A stretch of DNA of 64,000 nucleotides, taken from assembly GCA_964017195.1 (NCBI GenBank), contig OZ024892.1:6571866-6635865 (forward strand), written 5' to 3'. Of the stretch, positions 12,181 through 22,615 are shown in pieces. This DNA comes from Siderastrea radians (lineage: Eukaryota > Cnidaria > Anthozoa > Scleractinia > Rhizangiidae). Positions within the stretch are counted from its first letter, which is position 1, and each line of letters starts with the position of its first letter. Both the position numbers and the translations under genes were made by a program. The notes below the pieces were generated by a model. It searched no databases, was not told the origin of the DNA, and worked only from the letters and a program-made list of their open reading frames with translations.

Positions 12181-12363
12181 TTAATATTGGCAATCCATGA
12201 AAACGCCTTTATGGATTAAGATAATAAATAGGGTTTCTAAGTAACCGCAGCGAACTAAGAAAAGTATCCATAAAAATGAACACGCGAACACAGCTGTGAA
12301 TTGAAATAAAGGAAATGTTATATCGGTTAGGAGTTTTCCTCTTTCCCGCATCTTTACATGCAT
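12181..12363 (-). CDS. Repeat-borne 60-aa membrane ORF (inverted unit, copy A)
   Basis: Minus-strand member of the same repeat ORF as 12660-12842: a basic start (MHVKMRERGK), one hydrophobic segment and the same C-terminus. It lies in the inverted arm of the palindrome. Whether it is ever expressed is unknown. Confidence 0.2.
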   Translation of the reverse strand: MHVKMRERGKLLTDITFPLFQFTAVFACSFLWILFLVRCGYLETLFIILIHKGVFMDCQY

Positions 12364-12659
12364 GGGTGTGGTCAGTTTGATTGTTTCTAAAAGTTGAAGT
12401 GGCGTTCCGATTGTCAACAGGATGCACGGTTCCAAGTGCTTCACATGTGTTAGAAAGGTTAGGTCGTTTAAGTACCCCTTATGTCACTAACACATGTGAA
12501 GCACTTGGAACCGTGCATCCTGTTACCTTTGAAGACAAGGTTAACGCACGTGAGACTGATTTGGTACTCCATCTTTTTGAACCAATATTAAACACTGGTG
12601 CACACATGACAATGGGAACGCCACTTCAACTTTTAGAACCAATCAAGCTGATCACACCC

Positions 12660-12842
12660 ATGCGTGTAAAGATGCGGGAAAGAGGAAAACTCCTAACCGA
12701 TATAACATTTCCTTTATTTCAATTCACAGCTGTGTTCGCGTGTTCATTTTTATGGATACTTTTCTTAGTTCGCTGCGGTTACTTAGAAACCCTATTTATT
12801 ATCTTAATCCATAAAGGCGTTTTCATGGATTGCCAATATTAA
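12660..12842 (+). CDS. Repeat-borne 60-aa single-pass membrane ORF (copy A)
   Basis: ATG-to-TAA ORF: a short basic N-terminus (MRVKMRERGK, residues 1-10), one hydrophobic stretch of about 20 residues (15-37, rich in Phe, Leu, Ala), then a second hydrophobic segment and the end VFMDCQY. The basic-then-hydrophobic order predicts an N-in (type II) anchor, as in membrane TNF ligands. Later units (14494, 17028, 47767, 50297) start alike but frameshift or stop within or after the hydrophobic segment. I do not recognise a family. It may be a decayed anchor exon amplified with its repeat, or chance. Confidence 0.25.
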   Translation: MRVKMRERGKLLTDITFPLFQFTAVFACSFLWILFLVRCGYLETLFIILIHKGVFMDCQY

Positions 12843-13392
12843 TTATTAAAAGTTCTAGATTCTTATTGGATAACTTAAGTGACAGTTTTTCTTTCATTTA
12901 AGGTAACTCCGGACCTTCGCGGGTGTCTTCCTGTGTCCTCCGGGAAAAAATTTGTGTGCGCACTATTTTAAAGGAAAGCATGGCAAACTATATATCGTTG
13001 GAAAGCTTAATAAATGTCAATTTCGGGAAAAATATGAATTACCAGTTTTTTTAATTCCACAAAAGAAAAGTCAGATGGATTTCAAATTTGGTATTTTCTG
13101 AACAGATCTGTGATGCTAATTGGTTGTGCAATATTGACTATCCATAATGTTATTACCTCAGTGATTCTATTTCTTAAACAGTCTTAGCGAACGTCTTCAA
13201 TTTTAAAAACTGATCAAGTCTTTCTCTAATTTTAAAAAAGACAAACTCTATCATACAATTGTAAATTGTGCGACGTTGTTTCCTGTCAGTGTCATGCAGT
13301 TAGTACTTTATAATCACTGTAGTACCACATTCAGGTAGTGTTCATCTGGGCCACGGAAGCCACCCTGTTCGAGACTGCGAGGGATTCTCGAT

Positions 13393-14074
13393 TTAACAAA
13401 TTGACGTCAGTTTTTTATGCGTCTGTCCTCTTATTGATGATAAATTTCGTCATAACATTGTCAAAGTGTTGTAGATTCAATAAGAGGACAGACGCATAAA
13501 AAACTGACGTCAATTTGTTTTTTACAATAACAAAAAGCCAAAACTGATTTTCAAACGAAGGAAAAAAATGCTGTCTAGAGTCAATGGAAGATGCGATTGC
13601 CGCAGAATCTGAATTTCATCGCTGTAATTCGGAGAATCACAGGCTCGTAAATTAAAACTTTAGTAAGAATAAGTCAGAAATACAAGGACAAATTCGAATT
13701 GCTCAACTAACCTTTAATCCAGTGAAAACTGTTCACAAAATAATCCGTTAAAACACGGTTCAGCTTAATTTCATCGACAGCACAAATTCCCGCTCACCGC
13801 CGATTTCAGGTCTGAATCCACAATAAACATCCTCATCTTTTCGCTCTAAGGTTGCAATGGTTTCTTCAGTTTTAACCCATAAATTTTAGATGCTTTCTCA
13901 TTGACGACTACTAAATTTGTGGTACAATTCTCGCCTCATCAAGAACTCAGCACTAAAAAGTTTGACAAAACTTTTGCTGATTGCGTCAGCTTGACTTGTT
14001 TCATCCGTCTGTCCTCTTATTGACGATAAAAATTAGCCAATCAGCGCGCGAGAATTCGCTCAGTTATTGTAAAA
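13393..14074. mobile_element. 682-bp foldback-type insertion private to copy A
   Basis: All other array units read 'ctcgataaccattttcg' without a break; here 682 bp separate 'ctcgat' from 'aaccattttcg'. The insertion opens with a perfect 42-bp inverted repeat (13396-13437 and 13477-13518, 39-nt loop). A third copy of its core 'gtctgtcctcttattga' lies near the right end (about 14008). 'ttttttacaataac' at 13519 is complemented by 'gttattgtaaaaaa' at the right end. No transposase ORF. Non-autonomous element; superfamily unknown because no clean target duplication is visible. Confidence 0.75.
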
Positions 14075-15109
14075 AACCATTTTCGACATAGGCAATAGCC
14101 AATGACTTAAAAATACTAAGCAAATCACGGGAACAAGTTGCCCTTCAAGAAACTCTAGGGATTCGAGACTGCAAGGTCTACTGAACCTCCGTCGCTTTTC
14201 TATTTTCTCTAATTTCTTGTTGTTTTCTTTCTTTAATTTTTTAAATTGTAGTTCGAATATAGAAACTTTCCAAGATTTAGATCGTGCATCATTTCAAATT
14301 TCGAGCCAAAGATTTTTCGTAAGAAAAATATATATTAAACACAAACTGGCAGACACTCGAGGTTCTATTTGAATATTGTGATAGTTTCCTTCTTTGAGTG
14401 ACATAAGAGGTACTTAAGAGGCCTTACCTTTCTAACACATGTGAAGCACGTGGATCGTGCATCCTGTTACCTTTTAAGGCAAGGTTAACTCACGTGGGAC
14501 TGATTTGGTATTTTCATCTTTTTGAAGCAATATTAAATATTGGTGCACGCATAAAAATCGGCACGCCACTTCAACTTTTTGAACCAATCAAACTGATCAC
14601 ACCCATGCATGTTAATATGCGGGAAAGAGGAAAACTCCCAACCGATATAACATTTCTTTTATTTCATTTCACGGCTGTGTTGGCGTGTTCATTTTTTATG
14701 GATGCTTTTCTCAGTTCGCTGTGGTTGCTTGAAAACACTATTTAAAATTATCTTAACCCGTGAAGGCGTTTCCAAGTATTGCCAATATTAATTATTAAAA
14801 GTTCTAGGTTCTTATTGGAAAACCTAAGTGACGGTTTTTCTTTCATTTAAACCTGGTCAGTCACGTGGGATGTTGTATCACGCTATCACGTTTTGATTAG
14901 GTACGGTGAAAATGTAAGCTACGAAAGACAAAACAACATTTTTCCCAAAAGGAAGCTTTTTTGTGTTAGATAAACGCTTTCCGTGGTTAGAGCGATGACC
15001 ATGATGGAATGCTTCAGGGAAAAGATGTTTTGGTCACGTGCAACTGTAACGTCATTAATCACAGGGTAGTTTTTTGCGAGCTGGACTTTCTTCTAATGGA
15101 AATAGTTTC

Positions 15110-15650
15110 CACTGATTACGATGACGTCATGGATACCAAAAGAGCATTAAATGGAAAGCATATTTGTTTCGTTCTATCTTCTTGCAGAGCCTTCAGAGGA
15201 AACATATTGGAACTCATCGATCTTTTAGAAAACCGAGAAGAGGTAAGATGTACAGTAAAACGATAATTTACCTTTTGTCAAGATGAGATCATGAATCGTT
15301 TTTACAAGTTTTCCTTTAGCAAGGGTCCCGGCGAAATTTTATATTTTTGAATGAAATTCTTTGTTTTGTAAGAAAATTAAAAACGGTAAAGTTCCTACAC
15401 CCACGTCACTTTTGGATTTAACTGCTTTTTCTATCACTACTTTCGGGGTCGTAATTTCGAGGGTAAGCTTCTAAGTTAGGAAGCAAAATCACGTATCGTT
15501 TTTGGGCCAATTCTTGCCAGTAAAATCCGGTGCAGTTTGTGATCTTTGCAGTCTGACTATGTACGAACGTTTTTGATGGTAGAAAACGCGACAGTCAACT
15601 TGCCTCGTTGTTTTTCTTCCCGGCAAAAGTAAGGGCACCCAAAGAAAAAA
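15110..15650 (+). repeat. Mini-exon cassette C2, copy A
   Basis: Second cassette: CRE-like ATGACGTCAT at about 15120, the mini-exon at 15188-15242, then the shared 400-bp tail with 'tctcggggtcg'-like and 'tttttgggccaattc' landmarks. Confidence 0.75.
15188..15242 (+). other. 55-nt mini-exon-like segment (stalk-like), C2 copy A
   Basis: Bounded by a pyrimidine-rich acceptor (gttctatcttcttgcag) and a donor (GTAAGA). Read with phase so that it ends on a full codon, it gives AFRGNILELIDLLENREE, a leucine-spaced amphipathic stretch. That end phase (0) equals the start phase of the first TNF-domain exon at 19780, so splicing the two would keep frame. Function inferred only; it could equally be a fossil. 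Confidence 0.4.
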
Positions 15651-15869
15651 CATCAGCGTCCCTGCTATTACAAAACACCACCAACAGATTTATGATATTC
15701 TCTTTAATGTTCGTTTCCATCCCTTTCACCCTCCACTGCGAATTAATTTCACACGAGCGTGGCCTAAATGGCCTTTTTATTTTAGAAAACGCAGTTCTTG
15801 TTTTAACTTAACTTAATATCTGTTGACTAGCCATACTGCATAGCCGAGTCGTGTTTTCAAAATCAGGGC

Positions 15870-16130
15870 GTGCATACAGCAGTAAAACTGGATGAAAGTG
15901 AGCTGTCTTTGGAACGCTGCTCCAATCCCAAGATTAAAACTCCAGTTATTATACCAATCTTAATGCGAGTTCTGGAGCACAAGGGATTCATCTTGCTTGT
16001 GAGATATTCTGTTTTGTTTTTGTTTATAGAAGTTGCATTATTTTTATCCGTTTATATCCCTATTATTACGCCATACATAACCGGTTCTCGCAGAAGAAAC
16101 TCTACGAAATTTATCATAAGAAAAAAATAA
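15870..16130 (+). CDS. Hypothetical 86-aa ORF with hydrophobic segment (copy A)
   Basis: An acceptor-like 'caaaatcag' precedes the ORF. Residues 1-40 are mixed polar, about 42-70 form one or two hydrophobic segments, and the C-terminus is strongly basic (SRRRN...RKK). The frame is intact in copy B (49127-49387), but nearly all differences are amino-acid changes (N/Y, I/N, P/A, T/P), so no purifying selection is visible. Not recognised. Confidence 0.2.
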   Translation: MHTAVKLDESELSLERCSNPKIKTPVIIPILMRVLEHKGFILLVRYSVLFLFIEVALFLSVYIPIITPYITGSRRRNSTKFIIRKK

Positions 16131-17247
16131 ACAAACAAACGCCTAGCCTAACCATTAACTAAACCGTCTCGACCTTTTATTCAGAATGCTCCTTTCTCGT
16201 TCTGTATTTCTAAGTGTACACTACTCCCCCATATTTAACTCTTAAAGGAAAAGAGAAACTGTTCGAGATAGCGGGACTTCGAAACAGTGAGATGGGTTTC
16301 AAATTTAGTATTTTCTGAACAGATCTGTGATGCTAATTGGTTGTGCAATATTGACTATCCATAATGTTATTACCTCAGTGATTCTATTTCTTAAACAGTC
16401 TTAGCGAACGTCTTCAATTTTAAAAACTGATCAAGTCTTTCTCTAATTTTAAAAAAGACAAACTGTATCATACAATCGTAAATTGTGCGACGTTGTTTCC
16501 TGTCAGTGTCATGCAGTTAGTACTTTATAATCACTGCAGTACCACATTCAGGTAGTGTTCATCTGGGCCACGGAAGCCACCCTGTTCGAGACTGCGAGGG
16601 ATTCTCGATAACCATTTTCGACATAGGCAATAGCCAATGACTTAAAAATACTAAGCAAATCACGGGAACAAGTTGCCCTTCAAGAAACTCTAGGGATTCG
16701 AGACTGCGGGGTCTACTGAACCTCCGTCGCTTTTCTATTTTCTCTAATTTCTTGTTGTTTTCTTTCTTTAATTTTTTAAATTGTAGTTCGAATATAGAAA
16801 CTTTCCAAGATTTAGATCGTGCATCATTTCAAATTTCGAGCCAAAGATTTTCGTAAGAAAAATATATATTAAACACAAACTGGCAGACACTCGAGGTTCT
16901 ATTTGAATATTGTGATAGTTTCCTTCTTTGAGTGACATAAGAGGTACTTAAGAGGCCTTACCTTTCTAACACATGTGAAGCACGTGGATCGTGCATCCTG
17001 TTACCTTTTAAGGCAAGGTTAACGCACGTGGGACTGATTTGGTATTTTCATCTTTTTGAAGCAATATTAAATATTGGTGCACGCATAAAAATCGGCACGC
17101 CACTTCAACTTTTTGAACCAATCAAACTGATCACGCCCATGCATGTTAATATGCGGGAAAGAGGAAAACTCCCAACCGATATAACATTTCTTTTAATTCA
17201 TTTCACGGCTGTGTTGGAGTGTTCATTTTTTTGTGGATGCTTTTCTC

Positions 17248-17720
17248 AGTAAACGGAGAGGATATTTGTTTCGTTCTATCTTCTAGCAGAGCCTGCGGAG
17301 GAAACACATTGGAACTGATCGATCTGTTGGAAAACTGAGCAGGGGGAAGATGTGCTAAAGCGATAAATTATCTTTTATCAAGTTGAGATCATGAATCGTT
17401 TTTTAAAATTAAGCAAAGGCCCCCGGGAAGTTTTATATTCTGCAATGTAATTCTTGGTGTTCTAAAGAAAATCAAATACGGTAAAGTTCCTAAGCCCTCG
17501 TCCCTGAGGGATCTTACTGCCTTTTTTTATCGCTACTCTCGGGGTCGTAATTTCGAGGATTAGGAGGCAAAAGCACGTTTCTGGGCCAATTCATGTTAGT
17601 AAACTCCGGTGCAGTTTGTGATCTTTACAGTTTGTCTAAGGTCGAATGTTTTTGATGGTAGAAAATGCGACAGTTTACTTGCCTAATTCCCGGCGAAAGT
17701 AAGGGCATCAAAGAAAAACT
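17248..17720 (+). repeat. Mini-exon cassette C3, copy A
   Basis: Third cassette, joined directly to the truncated membrane ORF of the last forward unit. It is the copy nearest to the TNF gene. Confidence 0.75.
17290..17344 (+). pseudogene. Mini-exon-like segment, broken (C3 copy A)
   Basis: Same 55-nt segment as 15188-15242. Here the TNF-compatible frame has a TGA at the 'AAC TGA' position, and the donor is GG instead of GT (position 17345). Its copy B partner at 50547-50601 has neither lesion. Confidence 0.5.
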
Positions 17721-18315
17721 TCAGCGACATGCTTAAAATGTCGTTTCCCGTTTTCTCGGATTTTGCTCTGCTTTTTAAGCAAAGCACCCATTTTCCTTCA
17801 AGATGGCAGTTTGAAGAGAGGTGCGGTATTGCGGAAATACCAAGAAAACATTTTTCTCTCGTGCATACACCAAAGAAAAACCCACGCTACTCCCCTGCTC
17901 TAACAAAACACCATCAACAGAGTTATGATATTCTCTTATGTTCCTTTCCATCCCTTTCACCCCCACTTAATAGCGTTTGTCTAAGGTCGAATGTTTTTGA
18001 TGGTAGAAAATGCGACAGTTTACTTGCCTAATTCCCGGCGAAAGTAAGGGCATCAAAGAAAAACTTCAGCGACATGCTTAAAATGTCGTTTCCCGTTTTC
18101 TCGGATTTTGCTCTGCTTTTTAAGCAAAGCACCCATTTTCCTTCAAGATGGCAGTTTGAAGAGAGGTGCGGTATTGCGGAAATACCAAGAAAACATTTTT
18201 CTCTCGTGCATACACCAAAGAAAAACCCACGCTACTCCCCTGCTCTAACAAAACACCATCAACAGAGTTATGATATTCTCTTATGTTCCTTTCCATCCCT
18301 TTCACCCCCACTTAA
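17630..18315 (+). repeat. 345-bp tandem duplication (copy A only)
   Basis: The DNA from 'gtttgtctaaggtcg' at 17630 to 17974 is repeated almost without change from 17975. Copy B has a single unit (50887 to about 51228). It lies immediately upstream of the TNF gene's first coding exon. The 100-aa and 92-aa ORFs here are duplicates of one another and have no recognisable domain. Confidence 0.9.
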
Positions 18316-18416
18316 TTTGACACAAGCGTGGCCTAAATGGCCTCTTTATTAACTAGAAAAGGCGGTTCTTGGTTTAACTTGCCTTCAGTAGAAATAAACA
18401 ATCACATCTGACTGAT

Positions 18417-18436
18417 TCTATCTTCTTATTTCACAG
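18417..18436 (+). promoter_or_regulatory. Predicted splice acceptor before the TNF A start exon
   Basis: Pyrimidine-rich 'tctatcttcttatttcacag' ends 22 nt before the ATG, so the start codon exon probably has an upstream 5'UTR exon. The tract resembles the acceptors of the mini-exon cassettes. Confidence 0.5.
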
Positions 18437-18458
18437 AGTCATTTTGAGCGCTGTCGTG

Positions 18459-20015
18459 ATGAAGTTCGTTTTTATCTTCGTTGCCCTGGTCTGCACCAAC
18501 TTGTATTTCTGCGGAAATGCATCTGGCCAAGTAAGATAATAGTCGATTGTCTTTTAATTCACGGAATAACTTCTCTAGATTTCGATCTTTCTCTTGCAGA
18601 CAGCTGTGGCTATGTCGTTTTGCTTCTTTTCAGATCGCGTTTGAACTCACCCCGGAAAACTGACTAGAAAGATCAAACTTTAAAATTAATATCAGTGGAT
18701 TTTTCCCCAACGGAGCAATGACCTCGCTCAAACAACTTCTAGGAGTTGGAATGTTCACCGTGCATCGTGGAAAAAATTGCCTGCGTGTTTGGAAAAAAGA
18801 AATTGAAATGCCTCAGAATTTTTTAAAAGAATGAGTTTTTTCACTGATTCAAGATAAATGACTTTCACGTCCGGCAGTTCAAGAAGTTGTCGTTAACACC
18901 AATTTTGTATGAAATTGCACTGTTCAATTAAATGAACAATTATTCTTTTAACCCTAAAAATCAAATAAAGTAAGGTCACCTGGTCTCAACGATCTTATTA
19001 CCAACTGGTTGTTGGCACAAGTTCAACTTTACTCAAAATGAATCAATTCCAATTGAAAATTCGTGTAGCTTGTATATTTTTTCTTTAACCTAATTTGTTT
19101 AAAGAACGTTTGCGTAGCTCCAGGTACTACCATCACCATCGCTGTTTCAAACAGGAACACAATGTTATATGTTTTTTTACTTGTTATTACATAGGTCTTC
19201 TTCTTGTTTGCACTACTGTTGACGTGGAAGTGTTCAACTGTTTATCTCATTAACATATTTACCAAAAAAGCAACATGGGATCCTCAAAAGGAACCAAAAG
19301 TGGTAAAGGAACCCCATGCAAATGTTCCCCACAGTAAAAGATGCAAACAGTCGAGCAGTAAACTTGATATTAAAAGATTTCTTTACATGCAGGCTTTAGG
19401 AGTGGTGCACATTTATAGGTAGACCCAAATGAAATAGATCCCATAGAAACATGGCAGCAGCCTTCAAAATTAGCACTGATGTCACTTTGGATCTCTAGCA
19501 CTAATATATGGTAAACAGAAAGCGTACCTTGATAATGCTCTTTTTACCTTGTTATTTTAAAGTTAACTTTAAGTTGTTTCCTGTCTGCTCATCCCAAAAG
19601 GGTTTTCAATACTATCAATAAGTGTTTAAGGTATTAGTACTCCGGTTAAAACCCTATACCCAAGACTTCTTATGAAGTCGTATTAACCCAGGGCTCATAA
19701 CGAGGATTGTATGGTATTCGGACTTATCAGTCATTAGCAGATATGTATAACCAATATATTTCCTTCTTTTCTACTACAGAGGCCATCTGCTCACATTGAG
19801 GCTGCTGACAAAGGACCAGTGTCCTATAATCCTGGTTCAGGTAGCTTTTTTCTCTGTTTAACTTTCCATCTGCATAGCGCCTTAACAAAAACTAGAAATC
19901 AAATGGAAAGCCTTTTCTGTCATCGTTAATTACTTTTGTTTTGTAGTGAGGGCCACAGAGTATCAATGTTTTTTACTACTGTCAAGTGCTTCTGTACCCT
20001 CTATAAATAAGGCCT

Positions 20016-20071
<56 letters not shown>

Positions 20072-20641
20072 TATTATTATTATTATTATCATGAGAGTAA
20101 CTTGATTTCCAAACGCTTAATTTCTTCGTTAGAAGGGTAGTGTTTGATGAATTTCTTTTCGAGCAAACCCAAACTAGATTTAAGTTAAACACGCTGAATC
20201 TCGATGAGCAGTTAACCCAATTCAATTCTTTGGTATGGAATAAGATGGTGTGCTACATCAGCGTTTCCACCTTGCCTAAAACTGCTTCTAATTTGCCTTC
20301 CAGTGCTCAAAGACTGGGATACCAGTAACACAAACAGTTATCTTGAAGGCGGTATGACTTACAGTGAAGGAGAACTGACTGTGCCCACCACTGGTCTGTA
20401 CTACATCTACGCACAGATTTATTTCCGCGACGCTGAGGGAAGGATCCATGTACAAGTGAACGACAAATTAGTTATCCTGATGGAGCCGTCGTATAAAGAC
20501 AAAGGACCTGAAGAAACCATGGAATCGGGCGGGCTGTTCAAACTGAAGGCTGGAGACGCCATTAAGCTGATATTGCATCACGGCCCTGCTACTATTTACA
20601 TGGGGACCGGTCACACTTACTTTGGCGCAATTCTGGTGTGA
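18459..20641 (+). CDS. TNF-superfamily ligand, secreted type, copy A (3 coding exons)
   Basis: Predicted cytokine of the TNF ligand family, 156 aa. Coding exons: 18459-18530 (24 codons, ends phase 0 before GTAAGA), 19780-19840 (61 nt, after a pyrimidine-rich CAG, ends before GTAGCT) and 20304-20641 (TGA stop). Exon 1 is a classic signal peptide: MKF, a hydrophobic core FIFVALVC, then a small-residue site near NASG. Exon 2 begins RPSAHIEA, the usual start of the TNF fold. Exon 3 has the family signature LTVPTTGLYYIYAQIYF (matches the TNF PROSITE pattern) and ends YFGAILV like other ligands. Unlike most TNF ligands there is no obvious type II anchor or stalk, so a soluble ligand is inferred. 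An AATAAA lies 23 nt after the stop. The exon boundaries are my prediction; extra or alternative 5' exons are possible. Confidence 0.85.
18531..19779 (+). other. Intron 1 of TNF A
   Basis: Contains a second acceptor (gcttcttttcag, 18632) followed by a 9-codon open stretch IAFELTPEN and a stop. Use of this acceptor would yield a truncated secreted peptide. Also contains a segment at about 18700-18770 similar to the Vps62-like remnant ('[18 protein letters not shown]'). The ORF at 19204-19422 is broken by a TGA in copy B, so it is not a conserved exon. Confidence 0.5.
20018..20090. repeat. (CAT)n-(TTA)n microsatellite in TNF A intron 2
   Basis: About 18 CAT units followed by TTA units. In copy B the tract at 52899-52955 is almost entirely TTA. 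It produces spurious His- and Asp-rich ORFs. Confidence 0.95.
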
Positions 20642-20663
20642 GCTTCATTGTTGCATGATGACA

Positions 20664-20669
20664 AATAAA
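20664..20669 (+). terminator. Polyadenylation signal AATAAA, TNF A
   Basis: Canonical hexamer 22 nt after the stop codon. A second AATAAA follows near 20833. Confidence 0.6.
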
Positions 20670-22295
20670 GTCACAATTGCAACTGCACCATAACCTTATA
20701 AATTAAGGAACTGTAAAGCTTAGGGTTACTTGACTAATTGTGGTTACGCTGTTTTGTAGGAGACATTTTTCTTTTAAAATCGTCTCAGATTACTCGCTAG
20801 ATGCATGGCTGTAATACACGGTTTAATATTAAAATAAAGAAGGATGGTGCTATATCTTTGTGGTTTATTGAGGGTTCTAAAATAAAAAGAAAAGTGGAAT
20901 TGGTGAAACAGCACAGCGCAACTAAAGATTTTTCGGAGTTTAGCAACAAACCAACTAAACCTTAAGGTGCCTGTACAATGTCATAAGTTGTCAAAAAATC
21001 CACTGTACCTTGGAAATAGGGAAGCTTTCAACACAGTTTGGAAGGATTCAAATCTTTAAAATCCCCAAATAATCCCACCTCCTGCAGGTTCCCAAACAAA
21101 ATGCAATATCTGAGAGATTCCGAGAAGTTTATGAAGGTTGTTTCGAATTCAGACCTCACACCATTTCACCACGCGTAAAATTTAATAAGATGGCATTATT
21201 TTTACGAAAAATGAATGTAGGTAACATTGAGCGTAATGCAGTCCAGGATCAATAAGACATTTTTGCAAACGAGCATATTCGAAAGCAACAATGCCACTGA
21301 GCATTACTTTCTTGTGGCGCTGTTTGTAATGCTGTAAAAGGTGGTTCCAGCTCTTAGACGGTCTGTCTATAATAAAGCGATTTGGCAGAGCAGACCGAAG
21401 TTTCCTGTGATGTTGTTTAAGGAGTAGAAGGTAGCATCTCACACAGTGGTTCTAACAGTAGCAGCTGTTGTACACTGTAACTGTTGAGTAACTAAGTAAA
21501 CTTCAATTTCGTTTTCTGCGTTTTGAAAAAATTTTTGATGCAATCGAGAAAAAAGGAAATGCCAAAAATACGAAATATAACTTTTAAATCTGCAGAGAGT
21601 CTGTGACGATTGTGCGGAACTTTCCCGTTGTCTAGAGCTTTATTAGCGGAGCCTGCGGGCAAAGCCCGCCAGCGGAGCTCCATTGCTAAGCAAATTTGGT
21701 AACCTATCGATCCGAGAGATTTGGCTGTGACGTAATAGTCACGTGACCGTCCGTCCGCACAGACTCTGCGAGAGGGCGAGGGAAGTCCCAAGACAACCCG
21801 ACGGGGGGTAGAGAATGCCATCTTTTCTTGGGGGGAAATCGCGCGGTGCTTTTGGGCAACCAGCGTTTTTCTTGGCGGGAAATCGCATGACCATCGTCGC
21901 TCTTGAAAAAGAGGTTTCTTTAAAGGCTTAAGCTTCTTTAGCAAAACGATTGTTCGAGAGTAATGAAGTTTTATACTTGACAAAAAAACATCTTATATCT
22001 ATAAATGGAAAGAAAAAGTTCACAAGCTAAGAATACTGGTAGAAGGCGAAAAGTTCAAGTTACGGAAGCTGCCTTCAAAGGACTTCATCGCTTTGTTTTC
22101 TTCACGGCGGAGAGCTTGCCCCGTTCTGAAACATAACCGAGTAAGTGAAGTTTTCACAGGGTGAAAGGTACATGATTTTGAGTATTACGATCAAAGAAAT
22201 GACGTTTTGAAATAGAAATTAAATTTATGTCATTATAAATGTGTCACTTTTAAATTATTAGACAACCCCGCTCAGATTTGAGACAGATGTAGTCT
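20670..22295. other. Downstream non-coding part of copy A
   Basis: No recognised gene. A minus-strand ORF of 163 codons (21492-21983) overlaps a GC-richer patch with the palindrome 'gagcctgcgggcaaagcccgccagcggagctc'-like core around 21650-21685. The copy B version of that ORF is longer and frame-shifted relative to this one. This may be the 5' end or promoter of a transposon or gene on the minus strand, but I see no domain. Confidence 0.4.
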
Positions 22296-22615
22296 TGAAT
22301 ATTGTGCCATGGGGAGCCGATTTCACTCGCGTGGACAGACCCACGATTTTGGAAGTGTAACGCGAATTCCATTTAAGTATAAACTTACGGGTTTTCGAAT
22401 AAACTTTTTTCAAAAATGATTTCTCTGTCCACTATTTTGTGTTTGTTTATTCATAACATTAGGTCTAAGCACAGTCGCAAGACAACTAGCCGCACAAACA
22501 TCACTTCACTGAGATTACGGCAAATAATTCCTTTCAATTTTGACTGTCGGGTACATCTCTTTGTGCAATTGTCGATTTTCTTGTCCTAGAAGTTTTCAAT
22601 AGTAATAACCTTTTA

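Larger units (their letters stand above)
11105..17245. repeat. Palindromic/tandem array upstream of TNF gene A
   Basis: One unit in minus orientation (11105 to about 12425) faces forward units beginning near 12530, 14440 and 16990. Each unit runs through 'cctttctaacacatgtgaag', 'ggaacgccacttcaac', the membrane ORF, and 'ctgaacagatctgtgatg' to 'ctactgaacctccgtc'. Between the second and third forward units lie cassette C2 and the 15.9-kb ORF. Facing units make a long imperfect palindrome centred near 12480. Confidence 0.85.
98..22295 (+). repeat. Segmental duplication, copy A (about 22.2 kb)
   Basis: The sequence from 98 onward reappears in the same order and orientation from 32695 and stays nearly identical by eye until 22295, where it matches 55156. 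Outside these limits the two flanks do not match. The unit carries one complete TNF-ligand gene at its right end plus repeat-rich upstream DNA. Differences from copy B are mainly insertions and copy-number changes: a 682-bp insertion at 13393, a 1.37-kb block at 5443, a 345-bp tandem duplication at 17630, and one fewer forward unit in the palindromic array. Confidence 0.95.

Noticed and set aside
17729..18352. 100-aa and 92-aa ORFs duplicated upstream of TNF A
   Set aside because: They exist because of the 345-bp tandem duplication. No domain, an overlapping antisense ORF is equally long, and they precede the gene's likely 5'UTR acceptor.
19204..19422. Candidate extra TNF exon after 'ttacatag' in intron 1
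   Set aside because: The in-phase frame has a TGA in copy B and its likely end (CACA|GTAAAA) would break the phase needed at 19780.
19946..20225. His-run and Asp-run ORFs
   Set aside because: They are translations of the (CAT)n/(TTA)n microsatellite in TNF intron 2. Copy B gives different homopolymers.
20303..20641. Stand-alone 112-codon ORF starting at GTG
   Set aside because: It is the last exon of the spliced TNF gene. The GTG is formed by the intron's last base plus the exon and is not a start.
21492..21983. 163-codon minus-strand ORF downstream of TNF A
   Set aside because: Frame not conserved in copy B (indels change start and tail) and no domain. Kept only as a comment in the region entry.
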